A DNA stretch of 64,000 bases from JAWVFK01 sp033856175 (GTDB lineage Bacteria; Actinomycetota; Thermoleophilia; Solirubrobacterales; 70-9), in assembly GCA_033856175.1 (NCBI GenBank), contig JAWVFK010000031.1, positions 17,914 to 81,913 of the forward strand, in the 5' to 3' direction. Below, one piece after another: positions 1 to 8,059 of this stretch. Below the pieces are notes generated by a model. That model was not told the DNA's origin, did not search any database, and worked only from the letters and a program-made list of their open reading frames with translations. A program made the translations under genes and the position numbers. Positions within the stretch are counted from its first letter, which is position 1. Every line of letters starts with the position of its first letter.

Positions 1-374
1 GGCCGAGCGCCGTCCACGTGACGATGTCGAACACCCTCAACACGCCGATCGAGGCGCTCGAGGCCGAGCTCCCCGTCCGCGTCACCGAGCTCTCGCTGCG
101 ACGCGGCTCGGGCGGCGACGGCGCCCACCGCGGCGGCGACGGCGTCGTCCGCGAGATCGAGGCGCTCGCGCCGATGCGCTTCACGCTGCTCAGCGAGCGC
201 CGCCGCCACGCCCCCCGAGGCCGCGACGGCGGCGGCGACGGGGCCGTCGGCCGCAACTTCCTCAACGGCGATCCGCTGCCGTCGAAGTGCGAGGGAGAGC
301 TCAGCAGCGGCGACGTCCTGCGGATCGAGACACCGGGCGGCGGCGGCTACGGCGCGGCGCCGCAGCGGGGATAG
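1..374 (+). CDS. Hydantoinase B/oxoprolinase family protein, C-terminal part (cut by window edge)
   Basis: The reading frame is open from base 3, so only about 123 C-terminal residues are present. The stretch NTLNTPIEALEAELPVR, then GGDGVVREIE, LLSERRRHAP, GRNFLNG and a C-terminal ETPGGGGYG, is the typical end of the hydantoinase B / 5-oxoprolinase beta-subunit family. These are ATP-dependent or ATP-independent amidohydrolases of hydantoins, 5-oxoproline and acetophenone-like compounds. The substrate cannot be read from this fragment. An internal start at 18 is possible in principle, but the homology continues upstream of it, so the gene starts outside the window. The partner HyuA-type subunit would be expected upstream. 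Confidence 0.85.
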   Translation, partial: PSAVHVTMSNTLNTPIEALEAELPVRVTELSLRRGSGGDGAHRGGDGVVREIEALAPMRFTLLSERRRHAPRGRDGGGDGAVGRNFLNGDPLPSKCEGELSSGDVLRIETPGGGGYGAAPQRG

Positions 375-408
375 CCGCAACGGGGTCGCGCTATAGGCTG
401 CCCGGCTC

Positions 409-1203
409 GTGCCCAAGCGAATCGCAGCCAACGGCATAGAGCTGGCCTACGAGGACACCGGCGACAGCGGGCCGGCGGTCGTCTTCGTCCACGGCCTCGG
501 CGGCTCGACGCGAGCCTGGGACGCGCAGCTGTTCGCCTGCGAGGACCGCTTCCGCGGCATCGCCTACGACCAGCGCGGCCACGGCGCCAGCGAGAAGCCA
601 AAGGGCCCGTACTCGATCGAGCAGTGGAGCGCCGACCTGATCGGACTGCTCGACGGGCTCGGGATCGGCGAGGCGGCGATCGTCGGCCACTCGGTCGGCT
701 GCATGGTCGCCGTCGAGGCCGCCGCCGAGCTCGGCGAGCGGGTATGGGCGCTGGCGCTCTGCGGCGGCACCCCGAGCTGGAGCGCCGAAGGCCAGCAGGC
801 CCTGACCGAGCGCGCCGAGCTGGCGCGCGCCGGCAAGATGGCCGAGATCGCCGAGACGGTCACCACCAGTGGCCTCAGCGAGCGCTGCCGCCAGGACCGT
901 GCCGACATCCAGCGGCGGATGCGCGAGCTGATCGAGGCCAACGACGCCAAGGCATACGCCGAGGCGGCGACGGCCACCGCGGCCGGGTCGATGGACGGGC
1001 TCGAGCGAATCGAGTCCCCGGTTCTCAGCTTCAGTGGCAGCGAGGACCCGGTGACGCCGCCCCGGGAGGCAGCGGCGATCGCGGCGCGATGCCAGCGGGG
1101 CGAGGCCGAGGTGATTCCCGGCGCAGCGCACTGGTGCATGCTGGAGAACCCGGAGGCCTTCAACCGGCTCGTCTTCGGCTTCCTCGAGCGCAAGGCGCCG
1201 TAG
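409..1203 (+). CDS. Alpha/beta fold hydrolase
   Basis: 264 residues with a GTG start. The oxyanion region VHGLGG (27-32), nucleophile elbow G-H-S-V-G (Ser95), acid Asp213 in GSEDPVTP and His241 in GAAHW form a full alpha/beta hydrolase triad. The overall pattern (DQRGHGAS, YSIEQWSADL) resembles 3-oxoadipate enol-lactonase or non-heme haloperoxidase-like esterases; the substrate is unknown. A TAGGCT box at 394-399 lies 9 bases before the GTG, so the mRNA leader must be very short. It follows the HyuB-like gene by 34 bases in the same direction and may be expressed with it. Confidence 0.85.
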   Translation: MPKRIAANGIELAYEDTGDSGPAVVFVHGLGGSTRAWDAQLFACEDRFRGIAYDQRGHGASEKPKGPYSIEQWSADLIGLLDGLGIGEAAIVGHSVGCMVAVEAAAELGERVWALALCGGTPSWSAEGQQALTERAELARAGKMAEIAETVTTSGLSERCRQDRADIQRRMRELIEANDAKAYAEAATATAAGSMDGLERIESPVLSFSGSEDPVTPPREAAAIAARCQRGEAEVIPGAAHWCMLENPEAFNRLVFGFLERKAP

Positions 1204-1245
1204 GCGACTGATCCCACGCCCGTTCTTGCAACATCGGGCACAAGT

Positions 1246-1274
1246 TTGGCGATCCCGGCTTTCTCGTCTAACAT
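1246..1274 (+). promoter_or_regulatory. Candidate sigma-70 type promoter for the DUF1802 gene
   Basis: TTGGCG at 1246-1251 and TAACAT at 1269-1274 are separated by 17 bases in the 158-base gap before the DUF1802 gene. Transcription from it would give a leader of about 80 bases. The call rests on motif and spacing only. Confidence 0.4.
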
Positions 1275-1361
1275 GCCCGCCCTCGGATCGGATCGACCGT
1301 CCGGCACCCCGTACCGGCTCGAACCGACCTCTTCCAGGACTAACCCGCTCTCGACTTCCAA

Positions 1362-1994
1362 ATGCCGATTGCTTTCAAAGAATGGGCCCTGACGGTCCGT
1401 GCGCTCGCCGAGGGTGAGCAGCTCGTCACGCTCCGCAAGGGCGGCATCCGCGAGGAGGGCAAGCACTTCGAGCTCGAGCACGACCGCTTCTTCCTCTACC
1501 CGACCTTCGACCACCAGCGCAACGACCTCGTCCGCGAGTCGCACCATCCGGAGCTGCGCCGCGCGCTCGAGGAGGGCGTCTGGCCCGACGAGGAGCCGCC
1601 GCCGCGGGCTCTGCTGCAGGACGGTGGCATCCCCCAGCCCGACCGCGTCCGCATCCGCGCCTGGGCCGAGGTCGCCGACCACTTCACCGTCAACGAGCAG
1701 CGCATCGTCGACGGGCTCTCCCCCTTCTACATCTGGACGACCGACTACGCCCAGAAGCGCCTGCAGTGGAAGCGCCGCCACCCGCTCCACGTCCTGCTGC
1801 TGCGGGTCCACCGCATTCCCCGCCCCGTGACCGTCCGCGTCAGGGACGAGTACCACGGCTGCCGCTCCTGGGTCGAGATCGACCGCGAGCTGCCCTTCGA
1901 GGGCACGCCGGTGATGGCCGACGACGAGTTCGACCGCGCCGCCGCGACGATTCGCGAGATCGCCTCGGCCGAGGCCGAGCCGGTCCCCGCCTAG
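1362..1994 (+). CDS. DUF1802 family protein
   Basis: 210 residues, ATG start. The N-terminal pattern FKEWALTVRALAEGEQ, LRKGGIREEGKHFELEHD and FFLYPTFDHQ is characteristic of DUF1802, a soluble family of unknown function found in cyanobacteria, deinococci and actinobacteria. The family is usually about 180-210 residues, so this is full length. No membrane segment or metal motif is evident. It stands alone between an esterase-like gene and a penicillin acylase-like gene, so context gives no function. The start is set by homology; there is no strong Shine-Dalgarno sequence. Confidence 0.8.
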   Translation: MPIAFKEWALTVRALAEGEQLVTLRKGGIREEGKHFELEHDRFFLYPTFDHQRNDLVRESHHPELRRALEEGVWPDEEPPPRALLQDGGIPQPDRVRIRAWAEVADHFTVNEQRIVDGLSPFYIWTTDYAQKRLQWKRRHPLHVLLLRVHRIPRPVTVRVRDEYHGCRSWVEIDRELPFEGTPVMADDEFDRAAATIREIASAEAEPVPA

Positions 1995-2091
1995 CTCCGC
2001 CCGCCCGGCCCTCCCTGAGATCCGTCCGGCCGCCGCCTGACCGCCGCCCTTTCGGCGCTAGACTCAGATTGCCCATGGCAGGGGCAGCTCA

Positions 2092-4812
2092 GTGCGTGCA
2101 TCGACCAAGACCTTCCAGTTAGTTGCCGTAGTCGCGGCGGCGTTTGCGGTGCCCCTGGCGGGTAGCGCATCGGCCGCCAGCCCGGCCCCCTACCGCCATC
2201 ACGACGGCCACGGCTTCCGCGATGTCCTGCCCCCAGGGACCAACGGCTTCGTCAACGGCCCGCAGCTGCTGCAGTTCAGGGTGGACGGCACCCGGCCCCC
2301 CCATAACAACGACCAGTACGCGAAGTACCGCGACCTCGCCTACGCCGCGCCGACGCTCAACTCCAAGAGCCTGACGCGCTACTTCAAGGACTCGAGCTTC
2401 GGCGTGCGGCCGGCCAACGTCGGCCGCACCTACAGCCCCTGCCAGGGCGTGACCATCGTCCGCGACACCGCCTACGGCGTCCCCCACATCTACGGCGCCA
2501 CTCGGGCCGCGGCGATGTGCGGGATCGGCTACGCCACGGCCGAGGACCGGCTCTTCTTCATCGACGTCCTGCGCCACGCCGGCCGCGCCGACCTCTCGAC
2601 CTTCGCCGGGGGGGCCAACAGGAGCATGGACGAGGAGACCTGGGCGGACACCCCCTACACCGAGAAGGACCTCCAGCGCCAGGTGAACTACGCACCGCCC
2701 GGCCACGTCGCCGACGCCAATCTGCTGCGCACCGACATCGTCAACTACGACCGCGGCATCAACCAGTACATCGCCGAGGCGCGCCTCGACCCGAGCAAGA
2801 TGCCCGGTGAGTACGCGGCTGTGCTGCAGGTCTCGGGCCCGGCCGACTTCAAGCCGACCGACTCGATCGCGATCGCCGCGCTGGTCGGTGGCATCTTCGG
2901 CAAGGGCGGCGGTGGCGAGCTCGGCTCGGCGAACGTCCTGCGCAAGGCGCAGACGCGCTTTGGCCGCCGCGGCGGCAGGGCGATCTGGCGCGACTTCCGC
3001 ACGGCCAACGACCCCGAGGCGCCGACCACCGTCCACCATCGCCGCTTCCCCTACGAGCGGCCGCCCCGCCATCGCCGCGGTACGGCGGTGCCCGACGCAG
3101 CCTCGCTGAAGCCCTCCGACGTCGTCGCCTCCTCGAGCGGCGTGCCGGCGCCGGTGACCACGGCCGGCGGCCTGCTCGGTGGCGCTTTTCCGAGCGCCGC
3201 CTCGAACGCCCTGCTGATCTCGGCACGCGAGTCGGCGACCGGACGGCCGATCGCCGTAATGGGCCCGCAGGTGGCCTACTTCTCGCCGCAGATCCTGATG
3301 GAGCAGGACGTCCACGCGCCGACGATCGACGCTCGCGGCGCCGCCTTCCCGGGAGTGAACCTCTACGTCGAGCTCGGCCACGGGCGCGACTACGCCTGGA
3401 GCGCGACCTCGGCCGGCCAGGACATCGTCGACACCTTCGCGCTGCCGCTCTGCAACACCAACGGCTCGAAGCCCGCGCTCAGTGCCGACCATTACGCCTT
3501 CCGCGGCAAGTGCCTGCCGTTCGAGGTCCTGACCAAGAACATTTCCTGGACCCCCAACCCCGGCGACCAGACGCAGCAGGGCAGTGAGACGCTGCGCACG
3601 CTGCGCTCGAAGATGGGCATCGTCGTCGCCCGCGGCAGGGTCCGCGGCAAGCCGGTGGCCTACACCAAGCTGCGCACGACCTATTTCCACGAGGTCGACT
3701 CGGCCGTCGGCTTCTCCAAGCTCAACGACCCGAGCAAGGTGCGGGGACCGCACGACTTCCAGCGCGCCACCCACGACATCTCCTACACCTTCAACTGGTT
3801 CTACGCCGACAACCGCCACATCGCCTACTTCAACTCCGGCGCGAACCCGGTTCGCGATCCTCGCGCCGACACCGACCTGCCGGTCTTTGGCCGCTATGCC
3901 TGGCGGGACTACCACCCCAACGCCCTGACCCAGCAGCGCATCCCCGAGAAGCTGACGGCCTTCGGCCGCCATCCGCAGGCGGTCGACCAGAACTACCTCT
4001 CCTCCTGGAACAACAAGCAGGCGCCCGGCTATCGCGCCGCCGACGGCAACTTCGGCTACGGGTCGATCTTCCGCGTCGACTCGCTCGATCGCCGCATCGA
4101 GTCCGGCATCCGCGGCCCACGCAAGATGAGCCTGCCCGAGCTCGCCCGGGCGATGGAGGAGGCGGGGACGGTCGACATGCGCGCCCGCGAGCTGCTGCCG
4201 TCCCTGCTCGAGGTGATTCGCACGAGGCCGATCGCCCAACCGGCGGTGCGGACCGCGGTCGCCAAGCTGCGCGCCTGGCTGGCCGACGGCGCCCACCGGA
4301 TCGACCGCAACAAGAACGGGACCTACGAGCACACCCGGGCGATCCAGATCATGGACTCGTGGTTCCCGCAGCTGCTGGAAGCCGAGTTCCGCCCGACGCT
4401 CGGTCAAAAGCTCTTCGACACGATTCGCTCGGTGATCAGCTTCGACGACGCGCCCGGAGGCGTCCACAACGGCACCGCCCACGTCGGCTCCGCCTACGAC
4501 GGCGGCTGGTACCACTACGTCCACAAGGACCTGCGGACGCTGCTCGACCCGGCGAGCGTGCGCGGGCGCTACTCACGCATCTACTGCGGCGGCGGCGACC
4601 TCGGCCGCTGCCGGGCCCGGCTGCTCGCCGCCCTCGCCCGCTCGCTCGACGACAACCCCTATGGCGACAACGCCGGCTGCGGCGTCGGCGACGACCAGAT
4701 GTGCAACGACGCCGTCAAGTTCCGCGCCGTCGGCGGCGTCACCCAGCCCGACATGCCCTGGATCAACCGGCCGACCTATCAGCAGGCGGTCTCGATCCAG
4801 CACCACCGCTAA
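2092..4812 (+). CDS. Penicillin acylase family protein, secreted
   Basis: 906 residues, GTG start preceded by GGCAGGGG. The N-terminus has a Sec signal (hydrophobic run at about 10-25, then SASAAS). The alpha-subunit-like part carries VRDTAYGVPHIYG and GYATAEDRLFFIDVLRHAGR. The beta subunit would begin at Ser371 in SAAS-N-A, the expected autocatalytic N-terminal nucleophile of the Ntn-hydrolase fold, followed by GRPIAVMGPQ and Asp/Asn-rich motifs typical of the family. Members cleave amide bonds of penicillins, acyl-homoserine lactones or aculeacin-like lipopeptides; the substrate is not predictable here. A TAGACT box at 2059-2064 is the likely -10. It is exported and probably self-processed in the cell envelope. 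Confidence 0.85.
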   Translation: MRASTKTFQLVAVVAAAFAVPLAGSASAASPAPYRHHDGHGFRDVLPPGTNGFVNGPQLLQFRVDGTRPPHNNDQYAKYRDLAYAAPTLNSKSLTRYFKDSSFGVRPANVGRTYSPCQGVTIVRDTAYGVPHIYGATRAAAMCGIGYATAEDRLFFIDVLRHAGRADLSTFAGGANRSMDEETWADTPYTEKDLQRQVNYAPPGHVADANLLRTDIVNYDRGINQYIAEARLDPSKMPGEYAAVLQVSGPADFKPTDSIAIAALVGGIFGKGGGGELGSANVLRKAQTRFGRRGGRAIWRDFRTANDPEAPTTVHHRRFPYERPPRHRRGTAVPDAASLKPSDVVASSSGVPAPVTTAGGLLGGAFPSAASNALLISARESATGRPIAVMGPQVAYFSPQILMEQDVHAPTIDARGAAFPGVNLYVELGHGRDYAWSATSAGQDIVDTFALPLCNTNGSKPALSADHYAFRGKCLPFEVLTKNISWTPNPGDQTQQGSETLRTLRSKMGIVVARGRVRGKPVAYTKLRTTYFHEVDSAVGFSKLNDPSKVRGPHDFQRATHDISYTFNWFYADNRHIAYFNSGANPVRDPRADTDLPVFGRYAWRDYHPNALTQQRIPEKLTAFGRHPQAVDQNYLSSWNNKQAPGYRAADGNFGYGSIFRVDSLDRRIESGIRGPRKMSLPELARAMEEAGTVDMRARELLPSLLEVIRTRPIAQPAVRTAVAKLRAWLADGAHRIDRNKNGTYEHTRAIQIMDSWFPQLLEAEFRPTLGQKLFDTIRSVISFDDAPGGVHNGTAHVGSAYDGGWYHYVHKDLRTLLDPASVRGRYSRIYCGGGDLGRCRARLLAALARSLDDNPYGDNAGCGVGDDQMCNDAVKFRAVGGVTQPDMPWINRPTYQQAVSIQHHR

Positions 4813-4841
4813 GCGCCAGCGCCGCCGAATCCGCGGGGTCG

Positions 4842-4858
4842 CTGACGCCGGGCGTCAG
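4842..4858. repeat. Intergenic palindrome CTGACGCC-G-GGCGTCAG
   Basis: An 8-base inverted repeat with a one-base centre in the 58-base gap between the acylase gene and the next gene. It could act as a weak terminator or be a dispersed palindromic element. A related palindrome sharing CTGACGCC lies at 62422-62438, also just before a start codon. Confidence 0.45.
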
Positions 4859-4864
4859 TAGGCT
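4859..4864 (+). promoter_or_regulatory. -10 box TAGGCT for leaderless transcript
   Basis: TAGGCT ends 6 bases before the ATG at 4871, so transcription would begin at or next to the start codon. There is no Shine-Dalgarno sequence. Confidence 0.5.
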
Positions 4865-4870
4865 CGGCCG

Positions 4871-5617
4871 ATGCCCTGGGTCGAGACCGAGTCGATCAGC
4901 TTCACCGCCCGTCACGACGACGCCGACACGCCGACGGCGCAGCGGACCCTCGACCGCCTCGAGGACCTGCGGCTGCGGCTCGAGGACCGCTTCGACGTCG
5001 TCCCCGGCCAGATCAGCGTCATCCTTCACACGAGCCCAGCCTGGCTGTCGCTGGCCCACCCCTATCTGCCGGCCGTACGCTGGTCGGCCGCCCCGGCCGG
5101 GCGGCGCTATCTCGCCGGCTGGCCGATGGCAACCGAGCTCCACGTCCTCAACGACGCCTGGATCGAGCGCCGCGCCGCCGGCGAGGACTCGCTTGCCGCC
5201 CTGCAGGGGACAGCCGAGCGGCTCTACGCGCAGTTGGTCGTCGCCGCCAACAACGCCCAGCTGCCGCCCTCGTGGACGCCGCGGCGCTTCGGCCGCTACA
5301 TGCGCTGGTCGTGGCTGATCGAGGGGGCCGGCCAGTACTTCGCCCGCCAGGTGCCGCTCTACCGAGCGGCGGTGATCACGCGCCTGCGCCAGGGGGGCGA
5401 GCCAAGCTTTCCGCCCGACCGTCGCGACGCCGTGCTCCTGGGCGGCACCGTCTTCGACCTGCTCGAGCGCGAGGCCGGGCCGGAGGCCTGCGAGCGCCTC
5501 GTCGGGCGGCTGCGCAAGGACGGCCCGCGGGGCAACATCGAGTTCGCCTTCGGCGCCGACTTCGAGTCCGTCGAGCGAGCCTGGCGCGAGCACCTCGCCC
5601 AGGGAGTCAGCCAGTGA
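4871..5617 (+). CDS. Hypothetical protein resembling peptidase-MA/gluzincin fold, no HExxH
   Basis: 248 residues, soluble. The layout, with an N-terminal strand ISFTARHDD, a middle segment VISVILHTSPAWL-like and then WSWLIEGAGQYFARQ, recalls the peptidase MA-like metalloprotease fold, where the second metal ligand sits in a W-x-x-E-G motif. The HExxH zinc helix is missing: the equivalent segment (about 117-130) reads AERLYAQLVVAANN. It may be a catalytically dead relative; the assignment is tentative. Its last 11 bases overlap the convergent mec gene. It is probably translated from a leaderless mRNA. Confidence 0.55.
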   Translation: MPWVETESISFTARHDDADTPTAQRTLDRLEDLRLRLEDRFDVVPGQISVILHTSPAWLSLAHPYLPAVRWSAAPAGRRYLAGWPMATELHVLNDAWIERRAAGEDSLAALQGTAERLYAQLVVAANNAQLPPSWTPRRFGRYMRWSWLIEGAGQYFARQVPLYRAAVITRLRQGGEPSFPPDRRDAVLLGGTVFDLLEREAGPEACERLVGRLRKDGPRGNIEFAFGADFESVERAWREHLAQGVSQ

Positions 5618-6023
5618 CGAGGGCGACCTCGTCGACCTTGCCGTCGCGGATGTGGAAGCCGCGCAGCTCCGGCGCCTCGGCGTCGGCGATCGAGACGATC
5701 AGGTAGACCGCATCGGGATAGGAGGCGAGGTTGACGTCGGTCGGCGACGGCACGGCGGCGCTCTTGGTGTGCGAGTGATAGATCGCCGCCAGCTCCTCCC
5801 CCGCGTCGTCGATGGCGCTCATGATCCGGAAGAGGTCCTTGGCGTCGATGTTGTAGCGCAGCGGGCTCGCCTCGGCGTTGGCGGCGCGGTAGACCGTCCT
5901 CGCCTCTCCGTCGACGCCGCCGACCATGCCGCAGCACTCATTCGGGGCATCCTCGCGGGCGTGGGCGACCAGCTCGTCGACGATCTCGCGGCCGACCCGC
6001 AGGCCAGCGCCCCCGGCTACCAC
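5607..6023 (-). CDS. mec: Mec-type JAMM/MPN metallopeptidase (CysO-cysteine peptidase)
   Basis: 138 residues with a GTG start. The JAMM zinc motif is complete: Glu29 in PNECCG, His83-Ser-His85, Ser93 and Asp96 (H-x-H-x7-S-x2-D). In the mycobacterial pathway this enzyme releases cysteine from the CysO-cysteine adduct made by CysM. The start overlaps the end of cysM by 7 bases, so translation is coupled. The order cysM-mec, with cysO and moeZ nearby at 9.6-11.0 kb, supports this role over a generic deubiquitinase-like function. A Mec homologue can also trim C-terminal residues from a sulfur carrier (QbsD/QbsE), relevant to the CysO in this window. Confidence 0.88.
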   Translation of the reverse strand: MVAGGAGLRVGREIVDELVAHAREDAPNECCGMVGGVDGEARTVYRAANAEASPLRYNIDAKDLFRIMSAIDDAGEELAAIYHSHTKSAAVPSPTDVNLASYPDAVYLIVSIADAEAPELRGFHIRDGKVDEVALVTG

Positions 6024-6985
6024 CAGACGGTCGAGTCGAGGTTCTCGATCTCGTCGGGCGAGACGGTGTAGACGCCGGTCGAGAGGTACTTCCAGCCGTC
6101 GTCGGGGACGATGAAGACGACGTTGCCGCCGTCGAGCTCGGCGCCGATTCGCACGGCCACGGCGGCGATCGCCCCGGCCGAGACGCCGGCGAAGAGCCCC
6201 TCCTCGCGCAGCAGCCGCTGCGTCCAGACGACGGCGTCGTAGTTCGAGACCATGATCTTGCGGTCCAGCAGCGAGAGGTCGATGATCGGCGGGATGAAGC
6301 CGTCGTCGAGCGAGCGCAACCCCTGGACGTCCTCGCCCTGCATCGGCTCGGCGGCGACGATCTTCGTCGCCGGGTCGTTCTCCTTGAAGCGCCTGCCGAC
6401 ACCCATCAACGTGCCGCCCGTGCCGAGGCCGGCGACGAAGGCGGCGATGCTGTCGAGCTCCTCGAGGATCTCGGGGGCCGTGCCGTTGTAGTGGGCGAGC
6501 GGATTGGCCTCGTTGCCGTACTGGTAGGGCATGAAGTAGGAGTCATCGCCGTCGGCCATCTCGAGCGCCAGCTCGACGGCGCCGTTGGAGCCCTTGGCGC
6601 CCTCCGAGTAGACGATGTCGGCGCCGAACATCTCGAGCAGCTGGGTGCGCTCCTTGGTGACGTTCTCGGGCATCACGACCTTCAGCGGATAGCCCTTGCG
6701 CGAGCAGACCATGCCCAGCGAGATGCCGGTGTTGCCCGAGGTCGGCTCGAGGATCGTCTGCCCCGGCGCGATCCGTCCCTCGGCCTCGGCGCGCTCGATC
6801 ATCGACTTGGCGACGCGGTCCTTGACCGAGCCGGTGGGGTTCTTGCCCTCGAGCTTGGCGAAGATGCGGACGCCGGGCTTCGGCGAGAGCCGCGGCAGCT
6901 CGACCAGCGGCGTGTGGCCGATCGACTCGATCACGTTCTCGAAGCGGCCCCCGCAGGGACGGTTGAGCAACGACTCCTCGGCCAT
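6017..6985 (-). CDS. cysM: Cysteine synthase (CysM type, O-phosphoserine/O-acetylserine sulfhydrylase)
   Basis: 322 residues, fold type II PLP enzyme. Lys55 in NPTGSVKDR is the Schiff-base lysine. EPTSGNTGIS binds substrate carboxylate and GLGTGGTLMG binds the PLP phosphate. The tail ends in a short acidic stretch and Trp-Trp. In actinobacteria CysM couples O-phosphoserine with the thiocarboxylate of CysO. The frame stays open upstream to 7243, but homology begins at MAEESLLNRP, so the ATG at 6985 is chosen. It overlaps mec by 7 bases. Its promoter region carries a TACACT box and an element shared with moeZ. Confidence 0.92.
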   Translation of the reverse strand: MAEESLLNRPCGGRFENVIESIGHTPLVELPRLSPKPGVRIFAKLEGKNPTGSVKDRVAKSMIERAEAEGRIAPGQTILEPTSGNTGISLGMVCSRKGYPLKVVMPENVTKERTQLLEMFGADIVYSEGAKGSNGAVELALEMADGDDSYFMPYQYGNEANPLAHYNGTAPEILEELDSIAAFVAGLGTGGTLMGVGRRFKENDPATKIVAAEPMQGEDVQGLRSLDDGFIPPIIDLSLLDRKIMVSNYDAVVWTQRLLREEGLFAGVSAGAIAAVAVRIGAELDGGNVVFIVPDDGWKYLSTGVYTVSPDEIENLDSTVWW

Positions 6986-6993
6986 CGTGCCCA

Positions 6994-7015
6994 AGTGTAG
7001 CTTCAAAAAGTGTAG
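6994..7015 (-). promoter_or_regulatory. cysM promoter with repeated CTACACTT and element shared with moeZ
   Basis: Read on the minus strand, two CTACACTT copies lie 15 bases apart. TACACT at 7009-7014 and at 6994-6999 both look like -10 boxes. The upstream copy lies within CTACACTTTTTGAAG (7001-7015), which recurs upstream of moeZ with one change. The ACTT/AAG-type inverted repeat inside it could be an operator. Confidence 0.5.
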
Positions 7016-7112
7016 TGACCCCCCTTGCAGCGCCCTGCCGCGGGTGGCGCGCCGGCCGCACCAGGGATAAGGTCCGGCGGGTCCGACCATTCGAGCGGAG
7101 GAGACGGATTCG

Positions 7113-7943
7113 ATGAGCAAGGCGCGCATGCAGGTACCCCTGGCGGCCGTGGCCGTCCTCGTCCTGGCGATCGTCGCCGCCGGCTGCGGCAGCAGCGGCA
7201 GCAAGGGCAGCGACATCAAGAGCGTCGCCGACCTCAAGGGCAAGATCCTCGGCGCCCAGAAGGGAACGACCGGCGCCGAGAAGGCAAAGAGCTACGGAGC
7301 CTCCTCGATCCGTACCTATGCCGGCATCGACGATGCCTTCAACGCGCTCGAGAACGGTCAGGTCGACGCCGTCGTCAACGACTTCCCCGTTTCCAAGTAC
7401 GCCGAGCGCGCTCACCCCAACCTCAAGGTCATCGCGACGGTCCCGACAGGCGAGCAGTACGGCCTCGCCTTCCGCAAGGGCTCGATCCTCAAGCCCGTGA
7501 TCGACGGCACCCTCGCCGTGATCAAGAAGGACGGCACCTACACCCGCATCTACAGGAAGTGGTTCAAGCAGGACCCGCCGGCCAGCATCCTCAAGTCGAA
7601 GGCGACGCCGATACAGGAGGCGGCGCCGCCGGGATCGATCGCAACGGTCGGCGGCAGCGACACGCTGCTCGTCGGCTCCGACATCCCCTACCCGCCGTTC
7701 GAGTTCGGCAAGGCGCCGAGCTACGACGGCTTCGACATCGACATCGTCAACGCCATCGGGCAGACGGTGGGGCTGAAGGTCCGCTACCAGGACACGTCGT
7801 TCGACACGATCTTCCGCGACCTGTCTGCGGGCAAGTTCGACATGGTCTCCTCGGCGACGACGATCACGCCGGAGCGAGCCAAGGAGGTCGACTTCTCGGA
7901 GCCGTACTTCCCCGCCGATCAGTCGATCATGGTCAAGGAGTAG
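7113..7943 (+). CDS. Amino acid ABC transporter binding lipoprotein, circularly permuted
   Basis: 276 residues. A lipoprotein signal ends at VAAGC (Cys25). Residues 33-152 match the second half of an SBP_bac_3 protein (SVADLKGKILGAQKGTTG, ALENGQVDAVVNDFPV, IKKDGTYTRIYRKWF). After a linker (153-183) comes the normal first half (LLVGSDIPYPPFEF, GFDIDIVNAIG, SSATTITPERAKEVDFSEPY), ending SIMVKE then stop. In ordinary relatives SIMVKE-like sequence runs straight into IKSVADLKGK, so the ends were exchanged at the hinge. All ligand-contact motifs are present, so it is probably functional. GGAGGAGAC precedes the ATG. It leads a three-gene importer operon inside a cysteine biosynthesis locus; a cystine or cysteine substrate is an inference. 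Confidence 0.9.
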   Translation: MSKARMQVPLAAVAVLVLAIVAAGCGSSGSKGSDIKSVADLKGKILGAQKGTTGAEKAKSYGASSIRTYAGIDDAFNALENGQVDAVVNDFPVSKYAERAHPNLKVIATVPTGEQYGLAFRKGSILKPVIDGTLAVIKKDGTYTRIYRKWFKQDPPASILKSKATPIQEAAPPGSIATVGGSDTLLVGSDIPYPPFEFGKAPSYDGFDIDIVNAIGQTVGLKVRYQDTSFDTIFRDLSAGKFDMVSSATTITPERAKEVDFSEPYFPADQSIMVKE

Positions 7944-7977
7944 CCGCCGACCGCGCTGGCGGATCGACGGCCGCAGG

Positions 7978-8001
7978 AAGGGGCGCCATCGGGCGCCCCT
8001 T
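7978..8001 (+). terminator. Intercistronic hairpin between binding protein and permease
   Basis: A perfect 10-base-pair stem, AAGGGGCGCC with GGCGCCCCTT, and a 4-base loop follow the binding protein stop by 34 bases. There is no clear U-run. It probably protects the upstream message or partly terminates, giving more binding protein than membrane components, as in many importer operons. Confidence 0.6.
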
Positions 8002-8059
8002 CTCGTAGATTGCCCGCCAGCGGGCCAGGCGCCCGAGCAACCGACCCGGAGGTGGGCCC

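Noticed and set aside
2119..4524. Open frame of about 800 codons opposite the penicillin acylase gene
   Set aside because: It is antisense to a gene with clear family motifs. High-GC codon bias leaves such frames open; the translation is rich in Gly/Val/Arg/Asp with no recognisable domain.
6986..7243. N-terminal extension of cysM to 7243
   Set aside because: The extra 86 residues have no homology and run through the promoter region and into the divergent binding protein gene.
7113..7943. Frameshift or two broken binding-protein genes instead of one permuted protein
   Set aside because: One uninterrupted frame carries the lipoprotein signal, both halves and a linker, with a ribosome site and an operon behind it.
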